Positions 1 to 8,517 of a DNA stretch of 64,000 bases are shown here, piece by piece. The notes beneath the pieces were generated by a model. The model made no database searches and had not been told where the DNA came from. It was given only the letters and a program-made list of their open reading frames with translations. The translations under genes were made by a program, and so were the position numbers. Position 1 is the stretch's first letter. Every line of letters begins with the position of its first letter. The DNA comes from Thermoactinomyces intermedius. Its GTDB lineage: Bacteria; Bacillota; Bacilli; Thermoactinomycetales; Thermoactinomycetaceae. Location: assembly GCF_016055025.1 (NCBI RefSeq), contig NZ_JAECVW010000008.1. The stretch is one strand, 5' to 3'.

Positions 1-1941
1 GGAGACTTGGTGCGGTGGTTGCCGGACGGGCGCCTGGAGTTTCTGGGACGGATGGATGAACAGGTGAAAATCCGCGGTTACCGTATCGAGCCCGGGGAAG
101 TGGCCGACAAGTTGTTAAGTTACCCGACCGTGAAAGAAGCCGTGGTGGTGGCGCAAACCGACGAACAAAATCAGTTGCATTTGTGTGCATATTTCACGGC
201 ATCGGAGTCCTGCTCCATTCCTGCATTGCGGCAGTATCTGGGAAAAGAATTACCTGATTACATGATTCCGGCTTACTTTATGCAGATGGAGCAACTGCCG
301 TTGAATGCCAACGGTAAAGTGGACAAAAACATGCTTCCCAAACCCAAACAGATGCAAACCGGTGTGGAATATGCAGCCCCCCGCAATGAAAAGGAACGCA
401 TCCTGGCGGAGCTGTGGGAGGAAATTTTGCATCTGGACCGGGTCGGGATCCGTGATCAGTTTTTTGAGCTTGGCGGCGATTCCATCAAAGCGATGCAAAT
501 TGCTTCCCGCTTAAAACCGTACCGGCTGAAAATGAGATTGAAAGATTTGTTCCAACATCCGACCATTGAAGAATTGGCACCGCTTGTGCACCCCGTCGAT
601 GAAGACCGGGAAGAAGAAGTGGTGACGGGGGAAGTCGCGCTGACCCCGATTCAGCGTTGGATGTTTGAGCAGACGGATTATCCGGATCAATGGAACATGG
701 CCATTGTCCTGCACCGGAAACAAGGCTGGGATGCCGGGGTGTTAAAACCGGTTTTCCAAAAGCTGGTGACCCATCACGATGCGTTGAGGATGTCGTTTCA
801 ACGGGAAGGACACCGGGTGAAGGCATGGAACCGGGATGTGGAAGGGGAATTTTTCACCATCCACGAGTTTGATGTCAACAGTGAAGATCTTTCGGAAGTG
901 ATAAAAAGGGAAGCCAACCGTTTGCATCAATCGCTTCGCATCCATGGCGGTCCGTTGATCCGCCTGGGGATCTTCCACACCGGCGAAGGGGATTACTTGC
1001 TGATCATCATTCATCACTTAGTGATGGATGCCGTGTCCTGGCGGGTGCTGTCCGAAGATCTCCATACCGCTTACTCTCAACAATTGGCCGGGGAACCGTT
1101 GGCTTTGCCGCAAAAAACGACTTCGTTTCAATCATGGGGCCGTCAATTGCAAGAGTTTGCGAACAGCCCGGCATTACTTGCTGAAATTCCGTATTGGCAT
1201 GCGCTTGACCGCCTCCGGATTCCGAAACTTCCGGTCGATAAAATAGAAACGCCGGATTATGCCAATCAGCATATCGGCACCGTTTGGGGCCGCCTCCCGA
1301 AAGAGGTAACCGCTGACTTGTTGTCCGGGGCGCATCGTGCTTACCAGACGGAGATGAATGATCTGTTGTTGTCGGGCTTGGTGATGACTTTAAACGGTTG
1401 GACCCATGGCAAGGTGGCCGTCCAATTGGAAGGGCACGGCCGGGAGGAAGTGATTGACGGAGTGGATTTGACGCGGACGGTCGGATGGTTTACGTCCATG
1501 TATCCGGTCGTGTTTGAGCAAGATTCCAAAGATCCGGATGAAGTCATTCCGTATGTGAAAGAAGTCTTGCGGCAGGTTCCCAATAAAGGAATCGGATACG
1601 GGATTCTCAAATACTTAACCCGTCCCGAACACAAACAAGATCTTTCGTTCCGGCTCAAACCTGAGATCAACTTCAACTATCAAGGGGAGTTTGTCCGGGA
1701 TGTGGAGAAAGAGGACATCCAAATCGTGTCCCTGCCGGTGGGAGAAGGGGTTCATCCCCGCGCTCAGTGGCCGTATAAACTGGATTTCAGTTTGTTTGTT
1801 GAAAACGGGGAACTGGTCACTCTGATTCGCTACCACCAAACGCTGTATCACCGGGAGACGATCGAACAACTGAAAAACCTCTATCTCCATCATCTGAAAA
1901 GAATCGTGAACGTTTGCCGGGAAAAAGTCTTGGTGAAATAA
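1..1941 (+). CDS. Nonribosomal peptide synthetase, 3' part (A-T-E), truncated at window start
   Basis: The reading frame is open from base 1, so the gene begins upstream. The visible part starts inside an adenylation domain: GDLVRW (A7), GRMDEQVKIRGYRIEPGEV (A8), LPDYMIP (A9) and NGKVDK (A10). A carrier domain follows with FFELGGDSI, whose Ser takes phosphopantetheine. The last ~430 residues are an epimerization domain: PIQRWMFE, the catalytic HHLVMDAVSW, EGHGRE, RTVGWFTSMYP and NFNYQGEF. The protein therefore activates an amino acid and converts it to the D form. It ends with the E domain, with no condensation or thioesterase domain, so the intermediate must pass in trans to another synthetase. 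No acceptor gene lies downstream; the next gene is convergent. The product cannot be predicted because the substrate pocket lies outside the window. Confidence 0.93.
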   Translation, partial: GDLVRWLPDGRLEFLGRMDEQVKIRGYRIEPGEVADKLLSYPTVKEAVVVAQTDEQNQLHLCAYFTASESCSIPALRQYLGKELPDYMIPAYFMQMEQLPLNANGKVDKNMLPKPKQMQTGVEYAAPRNEKERILAELWEEILHLDRVGIRDQFFELGGDSIKAMQIASRLKPYRLKMRLKDLFQHPTIEELAPLVHPVDEDREEEVVTGEVALTPIQRWMFEQTDYPDQWNMAIVLHRKQGWDAGVLKPVFQKLVTHHDALRMSFQREGHRVKAWNRDVEGEFFTIHEFDVNSEDLSEVIKREANRLHQSLRIHGGPLIRLGIFHTGEGDYLLIIIHHLVMDAVSWRVLSEDLHTAYSQQLAGEPLALPQKTTSFQSWGRQLQEFANSPALLAEIPYWHALDRLRIPKLPVDKIETPDYANQHIGTVWGRLPKEVTADLLSGAHRAYQTEMNDLLLSGLVMTLNGWTHGKVAVQLEGHGREEVIDGVDLTRTVGWFTSMYPVVFEQDSKDPDEVIPYVKEVLRQVPNKGIGYGILKYLTRPEHKQDLSFRLKPEINFNYQGEFVRDVEKEDIQIVSLPVGEGVHPRAQWPYKLDFSLFVENGELVTLIRYHQTLYHRETIEQLKNLYLHHLKRIVNVCREKVLVK

Positions 1942-1942
1942 A

Positions 1943-1987
1943 GACAAAAAACATCCTGTCTGGGTTGTCCAGGCAGGATGTTTTGTC
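1943..1987. terminator. Bidirectional terminator
   Basis: A long inverted repeat with outer arms gacaaaa and ttttgtc and inner arms CATCCTG and CAGGATG lies between two convergent genes. A-rich and T-rich flanks suit termination in both directions. Confidence 0.8.
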
Positions 1988-1989
1988 AT

Positions 1990-2478
1990 TTACAGAGCCG
2001 GGGTTGGCGTCGGTTCGGCAAAACCGTTGCCGTATTTTTGGTCGATGGATTCCCGGATTTTTTGATCCGAAGCTCCGGATTTTTTCATTTGAATGGATTC
2101 TTTGGCAATCTCCAGACAAACCCCGCAAGTGGTGGCATGGGAATCCCATGTGATTTGGTTGTTGGATTGTTGGTGGATAAAGCAATCCAGATTATTGCGA
2201 TGCCCCACACTTTGTCCGCACCCGCAAAAGCATGGGATTTTGGCCAGCAATTCACGGTGTTTGGAGACTTCCTGATAAGTTTGCGCCACCTCCGCGGGAT
2301 AATCCTGCAAAAAAGAGGGCAATTCATGGAGTGTGGTGGTCTCCCGGACATCTCCCATTACATGAGGGGATTCACCGGGACCGGCCTCCTCATGCGGATC
2401 CGTCTGGCAACCGGCTGCAAAAGACAAGCCAAACAGAAACAGCAAGATGGAAAAAAAACGGATGGTTTTTTGCTGCAT
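1990..2478 (-). CDS. PCYCGC-motif lipoprotein
   Basis: This is a predicted lipoprotein of about 162 residues, anchored outside the membrane. The N-terminus has Lys/Arg, a hydrophobic stretch and a lipobox ending LSFAAGC, whose Cys is the lipidation site. The mature part carries PCFCGCG followed by GHRNNLDCFI and later TTCGVCLEIA. These match the PCYCGC family of Bacillus-type lipoproteins, which is uncharacterised as far as I know. The Cys pairs suggest metal binding or redox chemistry, which is inference. I chose ATG at 2478; ATG at 2484 is also possible, since GGGAGG at 2489-2494 lies 10 and 4 bases upstream of them. The frame stays open further upstream, but that would bury the signal peptide. 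The gene is monocistronic. Confidence 0.8.
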   Translation of the reverse strand: MQQKTIRFFSILLFLFGLSFAAGCQTDPHEEAGPGESPHVMGDVRETTTLHELPSFLQDYPAEVAQTYQEVSKHRELLAKIPCFCGCGQSVGHRNNLDCFIHQQSNNQITWDSHATTCGVCLEIAKESIQMKKSGASDQKIRESIDQKYGNGFAEPTPTPAL

Positions 2479-2561
2479 GATCATACGGCCTCCCTTTTCC
2501 CTCTCATCATAGCAGAAAAAGATGAGTTGGTGTAAAGAAGGGGCAATCTGTTTCAAAAAGA

Positions 2562-2659
2562 TAAAAAAAGAGACCGTTTACACGGTCTCATAGATCCGGG
2601 GAACAAAATGATAAAACCACTTGATTGAGATAGCCCAGTAAGCCAGAGTGGCTATCTCG
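2562..2659 (-). ncRNA. Probable small RNA with own promoter and terminator
   Basis: On the minus strand a strong promoter (feature at 2666-2695) would start transcription next to a 9-bp hairpin, GAGATAGCC/GGCTATCTC (2658-2627). About 40 bases follow, then a second hairpin, GAGACCGT/ACGGTCTC (2589-2570), and seven T's, a typical intrinsic terminator. The transcript would be about 97 nt with no plausible reading frame. The layout resembles antitoxin RNAs of type I toxin-antitoxin loci of Firmicutes, where the antitoxin overlaps the 3' end of a convergent toxin gene. I find no small hydrophobic toxin frame on the plus strand here, so it may be an orphan or act elsewhere. Confidence 0.6.
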
Positions 2660-2665
2660 TTTATT

Positions 2666-2695
2666 ATTATAAAGCAATTTGTGAGTTTTTGTTAA
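2666..2695 (-). promoter_or_regulatory. Sigma-A promoter of the small RNA
   Basis: Read on the minus strand: -35 TTAACA (2695-2690), an 18-base spacer, and a perfect -10 TATAAT (2671-2666). The expected start is near 2659, just before the first hairpin of the small RNA. Confidence 0.65.
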
Positions 2696-2741
2696 GGAAA
2701 TAAAAGGGAGAAAAACTTTATTTGGGTGATTCATCCTGTTT

Positions 2742-2770
2742 TTTAAGTGTTTTATTTTTTTAGATATAAT
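2742..2770 (+). promoter_or_regulatory. Probable promoter of dhaK
   Basis: A perfect -10 TATAAT lies at 2765-2770. The -35 region 17 bases upstream (TTTAAG) is poor, so an activator may be needed. The rest of 2479-2837 holds only the small-RNA locus described above. Confidence 0.45.
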
Positions 2771-2837
2771 GAAGTGTGAAAAAACATGTTTTACCCGATG
2801 GATGATCTGAATGATCTAAAAGGGAGATGAGAAAAAG

Positions 2838-3839
2838 TTGAAAAAATTGATCAATCATCCTGAAAACGTTGTGGATGAAATGCTGGACGGCATGGCAGCC
2901 GCGTATCCGGAGAGATTGTCCAGAATTCCGGATTATTCCGTCATTGTGCGCAAGCAGGCGCCGGTTCAAGGAAAAGTGGGGTTGGTCAGCGGCGGCGGAT
3001 CCGGGCATGAACCGGCTCATGCCGGGTATGTGGGAAAAGGCATGCTGGATGCCGCCGTGCTTGGCGAGGTGTTTACTTCCCCCGCGCCCGATCAGATCGT
3101 CAGAGCGATTCAGGCGGCCAACGGGGGCAAGGGCGTCTTGTTGATCATCAAAAATTATGCCGGGGACGTCATGAATTTTGAGATGGCGGCTGATATGGCC
3201 GAAATGGAAGGGATCCCCGTGAAATCCGTGGTGGTCAACGATGATGTGGCCGTCAGCGATCCGTCCCGGAGAAGGGGAATTGCCGGAACGGTTTTCGTCC
3301 ATAAAATTGCCGGAGCTTGGGCCGAAGCGGGGGCAAGTTTGGAGGAGGTTCACCGGATTGCGGAAAAAACCGTGCAAAATATGCGGAGCATGGGAGTGGC
3401 TTTAACTGCCTGCACTGTGCCGGCCGTCGGTAAGCCGGGCTTTGATATCCAAGAGGATGAAATGGAAATCGGGATGGGGATTCATGGCGAACCCGGTATC
3501 CAGAGAACGGCTCTCTTGTCTGCGGATGAAACCGCCGGTATGTTGTTGGATGCCATTTTTAAAGATTTGCCCCTTCAAAAAGGGGATGAGGTGGCGGTTA
3601 TGTTGAATGGTTTGGGAGCCACGCCGCTGATGGAGTTGTATATTTTGAACAGGAAAGTATCGGAATGTTTACAAGATAAGGGAATCCGGGTGTTTTCCAC
3701 CAGTGTCGGCGAATACATGACTTCGTTGGAGATGGCCGGTTGTTCACTCACCCTTTTGAAACTGGACGATGAATTAAAAAAAGGATTGAAAGCACCAGCT
3801 GACACCGTTTCATGGGTTCAAGCCGAAGGAGGAAGATAA
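2838..3839 (+). CDS. dhaK: Dihydroxyacetone kinase subunit DhaK
   Basis: DhaK is the substrate-binding subunit of the PTS-dependent dihydroxyacetone kinase. It binds dihydroxyacetone covalently through a His and receives phosphate from ATP on DhaL. The 333-residue length is usual. Visible family signatures are GGGSGHEPAHAGYVGKG near residue 55 and GMGIHGEPG near residue 217, which holds the substrate-binding His. The start is TTG behind AAGGGAG. The gene lies one base upstream of the DhaL-DhaM fusion, so the two form an operon. No adjacent regulator is present. Confidence 0.95.
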   Translation: MKKLINHPENVVDEMLDGMAAAYPERLSRIPDYSVIVRKQAPVQGKVGLVSGGGSGHEPAHAGYVGKGMLDAAVLGEVFTSPAPDQIVRAIQAANGGKGVLLIIKNYAGDVMNFEMAADMAEMEGIPVKSVVVNDDVAVSDPSRRRGIAGTVFVHKIAGAWAEAGASLEEVHRIAEKTVQNMRSMGVALTACTVPAVGKPGFDIQEDEMEIGMGIHGEPGIQRTALLSADETAGMLLDAIFKDLPLQKGDEVAVMLNGLGATPLMELYILNRKVSECLQDKGIRVFSTSVGEYMTSLEMAGCSLTLLKLDDELKKGLKAPADTVSWVQAEGGR

Positions 3840-3840
3840 G

Positions 3841-4857
3841 ATGGAATGGACGGTTTTGCAGGTGAAGCATTGGTTGTCGGAGTTAAGCCGGGTCATGCAA
3901 GAAAAAAAAGAAGAACTTTCCCGGTATGATCAGGCCGTTGGAGACGGGGATCACGGTGTGAATATGGCACGCGGCTTTAAGGAAGTGGAGAAAGTCCTGA
4001 CGCAAGAAAATGACGATCACGATATTGGTTGGTGGTTCCAAACAGTTTCCCGGATCCTGTTAAGCAAAGTGGGCGGGGCATCCGGCCCTTTGTACGGCAC
4101 TGTTTTTCTGAAAATGGCTTTGGTTTGCAAAGGAAAAAGCGTGTTGACGCATGAAGAATGGGTGAAAGCTTTTTCCGAGGCTTGTCAGGGATTAAAAATG
4201 AGGGGAAAAGCGGAGCCCGGCGACAAGACCATGTTGGATGTCTGGGAACCGGTTGTCCGGTACATGGAACAGGCAAAAGAGCCAATTTCGCGGCAAACGG
4301 TCAAGGACATTGCCGAACAATCCATGAATGACACCCGGGCGATGGTGGCAAAGAAAGGGCGGGCTTCTTACCTGGGGGAACGCTCGGCAGGTCACTTGGA
4401 TCCGGGGGACGGTGTCTTCTTATTACTTCTTTCGGACATGGGCAGACCAACCATGGAAGGAGGACAGACAATGAGTTGCGTCGGATTGGTGCTGGTCTCG
4501 CACAGCGAAAAGCTCGTTGAAGGATTGGCGGAATTTCTCTCGCAAATCCAAAAAGACGTGCCGGTCGCCATTGCCGGCGGAACGGATGACGGGGAACTGG
4601 GAACCAGCCCGTTTAAGATCAAAGAAGCCATCGAACGCGTTTATTCGGATCGCGGAGTTTTGGTTTTATTTGATATCGGAAGTGCCGCCATGTCCGTCGA
4701 AATGGCCATCGAGATGTTGGGGGACGAAAAAAAGATTCGCGTGGCGGACGCACCGTTGGTGGAAGGTGCCTATGCCGCCGCCGTGGAAGCCTCGGTCCGG
4801 AGTGACTTGGATAAAGTGGCGGCATCGGCACACAAAGCAAGAAATTGGCGCAAATAG
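3841..4857 (+). CDS. dhaL: Fused DhaL-DhaM (dihydroxyacetone kinase ADP-binding subunit plus PTS phosphotransfer subunit)
   Basis: Residues 1 to about 205 are DhaL, with the Mg/ADP-binding AVGDGDHGVNMARGF and a closing GERSAGHLDPGDG. Residues from about 211 are DhaM, an EIIA-mannose-type domain with the phospho-acceptor His in LVLVSHSEKL. DhaM takes phosphate from HPr and recharges ADP on DhaL. In most bacteria these are two genes; here one open frame of 338 residues spans both without a stop. The join region still contains a full ribosome site and an in-frame ATG (4471), so free DhaM (128 residues) may also be made. Fusion by loss of the dhaL stop codon is my inference. Confidence 0.92.
   Translation: MEWTVLQVKHWLSELSRVMQEKKEELSRYDQAVGDGDHGVNMARGFKEVEKVLTQENDDHDIGWWFQTVSRILLSKVGGASGPLYGTVFLKMALVCKGKSVLTHEEWVKAFSEACQGLKMRGKAEPGDKTMLDVWEPVVRYMEQAKEPISRQTVKDIAEQSMNDTRAMVAKKGRASYLGERSAGHLDPGDGVFLLLLSDMGRPTMEGGQTMSCVGLVLVSHSEKLVEGLAEFLSQIQKDVPVAIAGGTDDGELGTSPFKIKEAIERVYSDRGVLVLFDIGSAAMSVEMAIEMLGDEKKIRVADAPLVEGAYAAAVEASVRSDLDKVAASAHKARNWRK
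4457..4473 (+). promoter_or_regulatory. dhaM: Internal ribosome binding site and in-frame ATG for DhaM
   Basis: AAGGAGG at 4457-4463 lies seven bases before ATG at 4471, in frame with the fused gene and at the expected first codon of DhaM (MSCVGLVLVSHS). Such a good site is unlikely to be chance at this exact boundary. Confidence 0.65.
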
Positions 4858-4943
4858 AAACATAAAATGTTCCCGGGTTCCTCACAATAAAAAAAGAGAG
4901 ATGCGCATACTAACTCGTAACCCATTCAAAAGGAGTGAACCCG

Positions 4944-5666
4944 GTGAAAGAGGATCAAAATGTCCGACCCGATACAGAACCGAATGAAAAAAAGAAGAAT
5001 GTTGCTGCCCAGATGATCCAGCAATTGGGGCAAACCAATGTTCCTCAACTGGAAAGCAATATTTTTTGTTTGAGCATCATCGGGCAAATCGAAGGCCATC
5101 TGGTGATGCCTCCCCAAAATAAAACGACCAAATATGAACATGTGATTCCGCAAATCGTCGCGGTGGAACAAAACCCGAAGATTGAAGGAATGGTGATTGT
5201 ATTAAACACCGTGGGCGGCGATGTGGAAGCCGGTTTGGCCATCGCGGAAATGATTGCATCGATGCGGAAGCCGACGGTGTCGATCGTTCTCGGGGGAGGC
5301 CACAGCATCGGGGTTCCCATTGCGGTTGCGGCGGATAAATCTTTCATTGCCGAAACCGCCACCATGACAATTCATCCGGTCCGTCTGAGCGGATTGGTCA
5401 TCGGAGTGCCTCAAACCTTTGAATATATGGAAAAAATGCAAGACCGGGTGATTCGTTTTATTTCCACCCATTCAAACATCACGGAAGAAAAAATCCGTGA
5501 GCTCATGTTCCGGACCGGGGACCTGGCCCGGGACATCGGAACCAATGTGATCGGAAAAGATGCGGTGAAATACGGATTAATCGATGAAGTGGGCGGTATT
5601 TCCGAAGCGCTTGCCGAATTGAACAAAATGGTGGAGACCAACAAACAAAGGGAGATTTTGCAATGA
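4944..5666 (+). CDS. tepA: TepA, ClpP-like membrane-associated protease
   Basis: This protein of about 240 residues belongs to the ClpP/crotonase fold and matches the TepA (YmfB) group, which sits upstream of ylzJ and spoIIIE in Bacillus. The catalytic-type Ser is in GGGHSIG and the His in MTIHPVRLSG. TepA was named for an effect on protein translocation; degradation of signal or spore proteins has been proposed. I prefer GTG at 4944, eight bases after AAAAGGAG, over the GTG at 4935 that overlaps this site. The stop overlaps the ylzJ start. Confidence 0.9.
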   Translation: MKEDQNVRPDTEPNEKKKNVAAQMIQQLGQTNVPQLESNIFCLSIIGQIEGHLVMPPQNKTTKYEHVIPQIVAVEQNPKIEGMVIVLNTVGGDVEAGLAIAEMIASMRKPTVSIVLGGGHSIGVPIAVAADKSFIAETATMTIHPVRLSGLVIGVPQTFEYMEKMQDRVIRFISTHSNITEEKIRELMFRTGDLARDIGTNVIGKDAVKYGLIDEVGGISEALAELNKMVETNKQREILQ

Positions 5667-5884
5667 TCTACTATTCCACGATTCCCATCGAAATGGCTTT
5701 TTACCGCCCGGATGAGTTGAAACTGAAACAAATTCAAGTGGATGGCGTGAAGATGATTGTCCATGAAGGAGAGGAAGGAGAAGCGACCATTGTCCAAGTG
5801 CTGAGCGGAGATCCCGGTCATTTTTTGGATCCTCGTTTTCAGCCGGGAAACACCATCAAAAACGTTCCGACCGTGGCAGAGTAA
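5663..5884 (+). CDS. ylzJ: YlzJ-like protein
   Basis: A 73-residue protein of the YlzJ family, found between tepA and spoIIIE in many Bacillales. The start ATG overlaps the tepA stop by four bases (ATGA), so it is translationally coupled. The conserved sections are FYRPDELKLKQIQVDGVKM near the start and LSGDPGHFLDPRFQPG near the end. No function is known to me, and no membrane segment or catalytic motif is visible. Confidence 0.88.
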   Translation: MIYYSTIPIEMAFYRPDELKLKQIQVDGVKMIVHEGEEGEATIVQVLSGDPGHFLDPRFQPGNTIKNVPTVAE

Positions 5885-5912
5885 ACCGCCGGCAGTCAGC
5901 CGGCGGTTTTTT
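5884..5912 (+). terminator. Terminator after ylzJ
   Basis: A strong GC-rich hairpin, AACCGCCGGC-agtca-GCCGGCGGTT, followed by T's, separates the tepA-ylzJ pair from spoIIIE. Confidence 0.9.
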
Positions 5913-5972
5913 GCGGGATCCGGGAGAAGAACAAAAAGAAAAAATCTTTAAAATCCGGTAGGAGACTTTATG

Positions 5973-6001
5973 TTGTTTTGGGAAATAAATATCGATAAGA
6001 T
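5973..6001 (+). promoter_or_regulatory. Probable promoter of spoIIIE
   Basis: TTGTTT at 5973-5978, a 17-base spacer and TAAGAT at 5996-6001 fit a sigma-A promoter upstream of spoIIIE. Confidence 0.5.
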
Positions 6002-6066
6002 AATACCGACTGGTTATCATTGCCATCAATTACTTTCGGAACGGATGGGTTGAAAAGGTGGTTTCA

Positions 6067-8394
6067 ATGGCAAAAAAGAGAAATAAGAAAAAACAGTCGA
6101 TTGGAACAAAAAAAGAAATTTTGTTTGAGATTTATGGCATTGTCTTATTGGCATTGTCTTTGGTGACGATTGCCAGTTATGGAGCCATTGGCAGAAATTT
6201 GACGTATCTGGCCCGTTTTGTGGTGGGGACATGGGATTTTTTGATTCCGGTTTTGGGAATGGGATTGTCCGTGTACGTGATGGCGCATCACAAGTGGCCG
6301 GATCATTGGTCGTCGAGGTGGACGGGAGTCGTTTTGGTGTTTATGGCGCTCATCACGTTTAATCATTACTTGACCTTTCACACCATTCAAACGGACAAGG
6401 GAATCATCGATCAGACCTGGTACATGTTGTTGGAGGAAAGGAATTCAGCGGTGCCGCTGGATGTCGGCAGCGGGATGCTGGGGGCTTTCTCCTATGCTTT
6501 GCTCCATTTTTTATTCGATGATACCGGCACTTTGATCGTGCTGGCGGCCGTCGTGTGTTGCGGTTTTTTGCTGATTGCCGATTTTTCGTTCACGAAAGCT
6601 GCGCTGATCTCAAAGGCCGTTTACAAAAAAGCAAAACAAAGGGGAAAGGATTTCCTGATCGATTGGATCAGGCAATATGACCGGCGCCAAAAGCGGACAT
6701 CGAAGCAAAAGCGTGTGCGGGAAAAAAACGTCCCCGATGTGGAAGTGAGCAAAGAGCCCATCGATCCGGTAGTTTACGACTTTGAAGATGTGGCTTACCA
6801 GGACAGGGAGCAACCGGAGAACGGGAAAAAGCCGGTCCATGAACAAATGAAATTGAAATTGCAGCCGTCGGAGCCGCAGCCCCAACCGAAACAACCGGAA
6901 CCGGATGAAGGTTCCGGTGAGCCGATCGAAGTTCATTTTCAATCGCAACAAAAGATGGATCATTATGTCTTGCCGCCGGCCACCCTGTTAAATCCGACAA
7001 AGAAAAGGCAGGGCCGGGAGCAGGAAAACGTCCATGAAAAAGCGCAAACCCTGCAGGACAAACTGGAAAGCTTCGGAGTCAAAGCAACGGTGGGGGAAAT
7101 ACACCGGGGACCGGCTGTCACCCGTTATGAAATCCGTCCGGAAAAAGGGGTAAAGGTGAGCCGGATTGTCAACCTGGCGGATGACATTGCCCTGGCGCTG
7201 GCGGCCAAAGATATCCGGATTGAAGCCCCGATCCCGGGAAAATCGGCGGTCGGGATCGAAATCCCCAATTCCAAAGTCGCGCTGGTGGGGTTAAGAGATG
7301 TGTTGGAGAGTGCGGAATATTTGGGATCGCAATCCAAGTTGAGCATTGCCCTGGGGCGGGATGTGTACGGCAAACCCATCGTGGATAATCTGGCCAAGAT
7401 GCCTCATCTGTTGGTGGCGGGGGCAACCGGATCGGGAAAAAGTGTTTGCATCAACGGGATCATTGTCAGCCTGTTGTACAAAGCGCGTCCGGACGAAGTG
7501 AAATTGATGATGATTGATCCCAAAATGGTTGAACTCAATGCATACAACGGAATTCCCCATTTATTGATCCCGGTGGTCACGGAACCGCGCAAAGCGGCCG
7601 TGGCATTGAAAAAAGTGGTGGCGGAAATGGAAAAACGCTATGAATTGTTTGCCAAGCACGGGGCCCGCGACATTGAACGCTTCAATCAATTGGTGAAAGA
7701 AAAAGGATTGGAAGAGACAGCCCCCCTTCCTTACATCGTTGTCATTGTGGATGAGTTGGCGGATTTGATGATGGTCGCCCCGGCCGATGTGGAAGATTCG
7801 ATTTGCCGGCTGGCGCAGATGGCCAGGGCTGCCGGGATTCATTTGATCATCGCCACCCAGCGTCCGTCGGTCGATGTGATCACCGGCGTGATCAAGTCCA
7901 ATATCCCGACCCGGATTGCTTTTGCCGTTTCATCGCAGGCCGATTCCCGCACCATCCTGGACATGGGGGGAGCCGAGAAATTGCTCGGACGCGGGGATAT
8001 GTTGTATTTGCCGACGGGGGCATCCAAGCCGATCCGGATCCAAGGGGCATTCCTTTCGGATGAAGAAGTGGAGCGGGTGGTGAAGTTTGTCAAGGAACAA
8101 CAAGAACCGGATTATCAGGAAGAAATGATTCCCAAATCCCCTGACAAAAATAAATCATCCGTCGACGACGAATTGTTCCCGCAAGCGAAAAAACTGGTCA
8201 TTGAAGCGCAAACGGCCTCCGTGTCTTTGTTGCAGCGCCGGTTGCGGATCGGTTATACCAGGGCGGCCCGCCTGATTGACATGCTGGAGGCCAAAGGGAT
8301 TGTCGGCCCGTATGAAGGGAGCAAGCCCCGCGAAGTGTTGGTTTCATCGCTTGACAATGAAACCGGGGAGAGGAAAAAAGAAGCCGTGAAATGA
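6067..8394 (+). CDS. spoIIIE: FtsK/SpoIIIE DNA translocase
   Basis: A 775-residue DNA translocase. Residues about 20-185 form four membrane segments. A charged Pro/Gln/Glu-rich linker follows to about 300, then the RecA-like motor with Walker A GATGSGKS and Walker B VIVDELADLM. The C-terminal ~65 residues are the gamma winged helix that reads the orienting DNA sequence (SVSLLQRRLRIGYTRAARLID). It pumps chromosomal DNA through the closing septum, in B. subtilis into the forespore. Its place after tepA-ylzJ favours SpoIIIE over SftA. I chose ATG at 6067 behind AAGGTGG; an upstream in-frame GTG at 6058 lies within that site. Confidence 0.95.
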   Translation: MAKKRNKKKQSIGTKKEILFEIYGIVLLALSLVTIASYGAIGRNLTYLARFVVGTWDFLIPVLGMGLSVYVMAHHKWPDHWSSRWTGVVLVFMALITFNHYLTFHTIQTDKGIIDQTWYMLLEERNSAVPLDVGSGMLGAFSYALLHFLFDDTGTLIVLAAVVCCGFLLIADFSFTKAALISKAVYKKAKQRGKDFLIDWIRQYDRRQKRTSKQKRVREKNVPDVEVSKEPIDPVVYDFEDVAYQDREQPENGKKPVHEQMKLKLQPSEPQPQPKQPEPDEGSGEPIEVHFQSQQKMDHYVLPPATLLNPTKKRQGREQENVHEKAQTLQDKLESFGVKATVGEIHRGPAVTRYEIRPEKGVKVSRIVNLADDIALALAAKDIRIEAPIPGKSAVGIEIPNSKVALVGLRDVLESAEYLGSQSKLSIALGRDVYGKPIVDNLAKMPHLLVAGATGSGKSVCINGIIVSLLYKARPDEVKLMMIDPKMVELNAYNGIPHLLIPVVTEPRKAAVALKKVVAEMEKRYELFAKHGARDIERFNQLVKEKGLEETAPLPYIVVIVDELADLMMVAPADVEDSICRLAQMARAAGIHLIIATQRPSVDVITGVIKSNIPTRIAFAVSSQADSRTILDMGGAEKLLGRGDMLYLPTGASKPIRIQGAFLSDEEVERVVKFVKEQQEPDYQEEMIPKSPDKNKSSVDDELFPQAKKLVIEAQTASVSLLQRRLRIGYTRAARLIDMLEAKGIVGPYEGSKPREVLVSSLDNETGERKKEAVK

Positions 8395-8475
8395 GCTTTT
8401 CAGAGAAAAGAATTTTTTTGTCGGACAGACGATCATAATAAATGGTGAACATTTCTAACCGGTGCCGGATTCGTC

Positions 8476-8481
8476 TATAAT
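8476..8481 (+). promoter_or_regulatory. -10 element upstream of ymfF
   Basis: A perfect TATAAT lies 37 bases before the ymfF start codon. The -35 region 17 bases upstream (TTCTAA) is poor. Confidence 0.45.
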
Positions 8482-8517
8482 AGGGGTAATTGACTTGATG
8501 AAAAAGAGGTGAATAAT

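Noticed and set aside
1978..2535. Long plus-strand frame opposite the lipoprotein gene.
   Set aside because: It is the shadow of the minus-strand gene, which has a lipobox, ribosome site and family motif.
4858..4934. Sporulation promoter (GCATACTAA) before tepA.
   Set aside because: The match to sigma-E is incomplete and lacks a -35 element.
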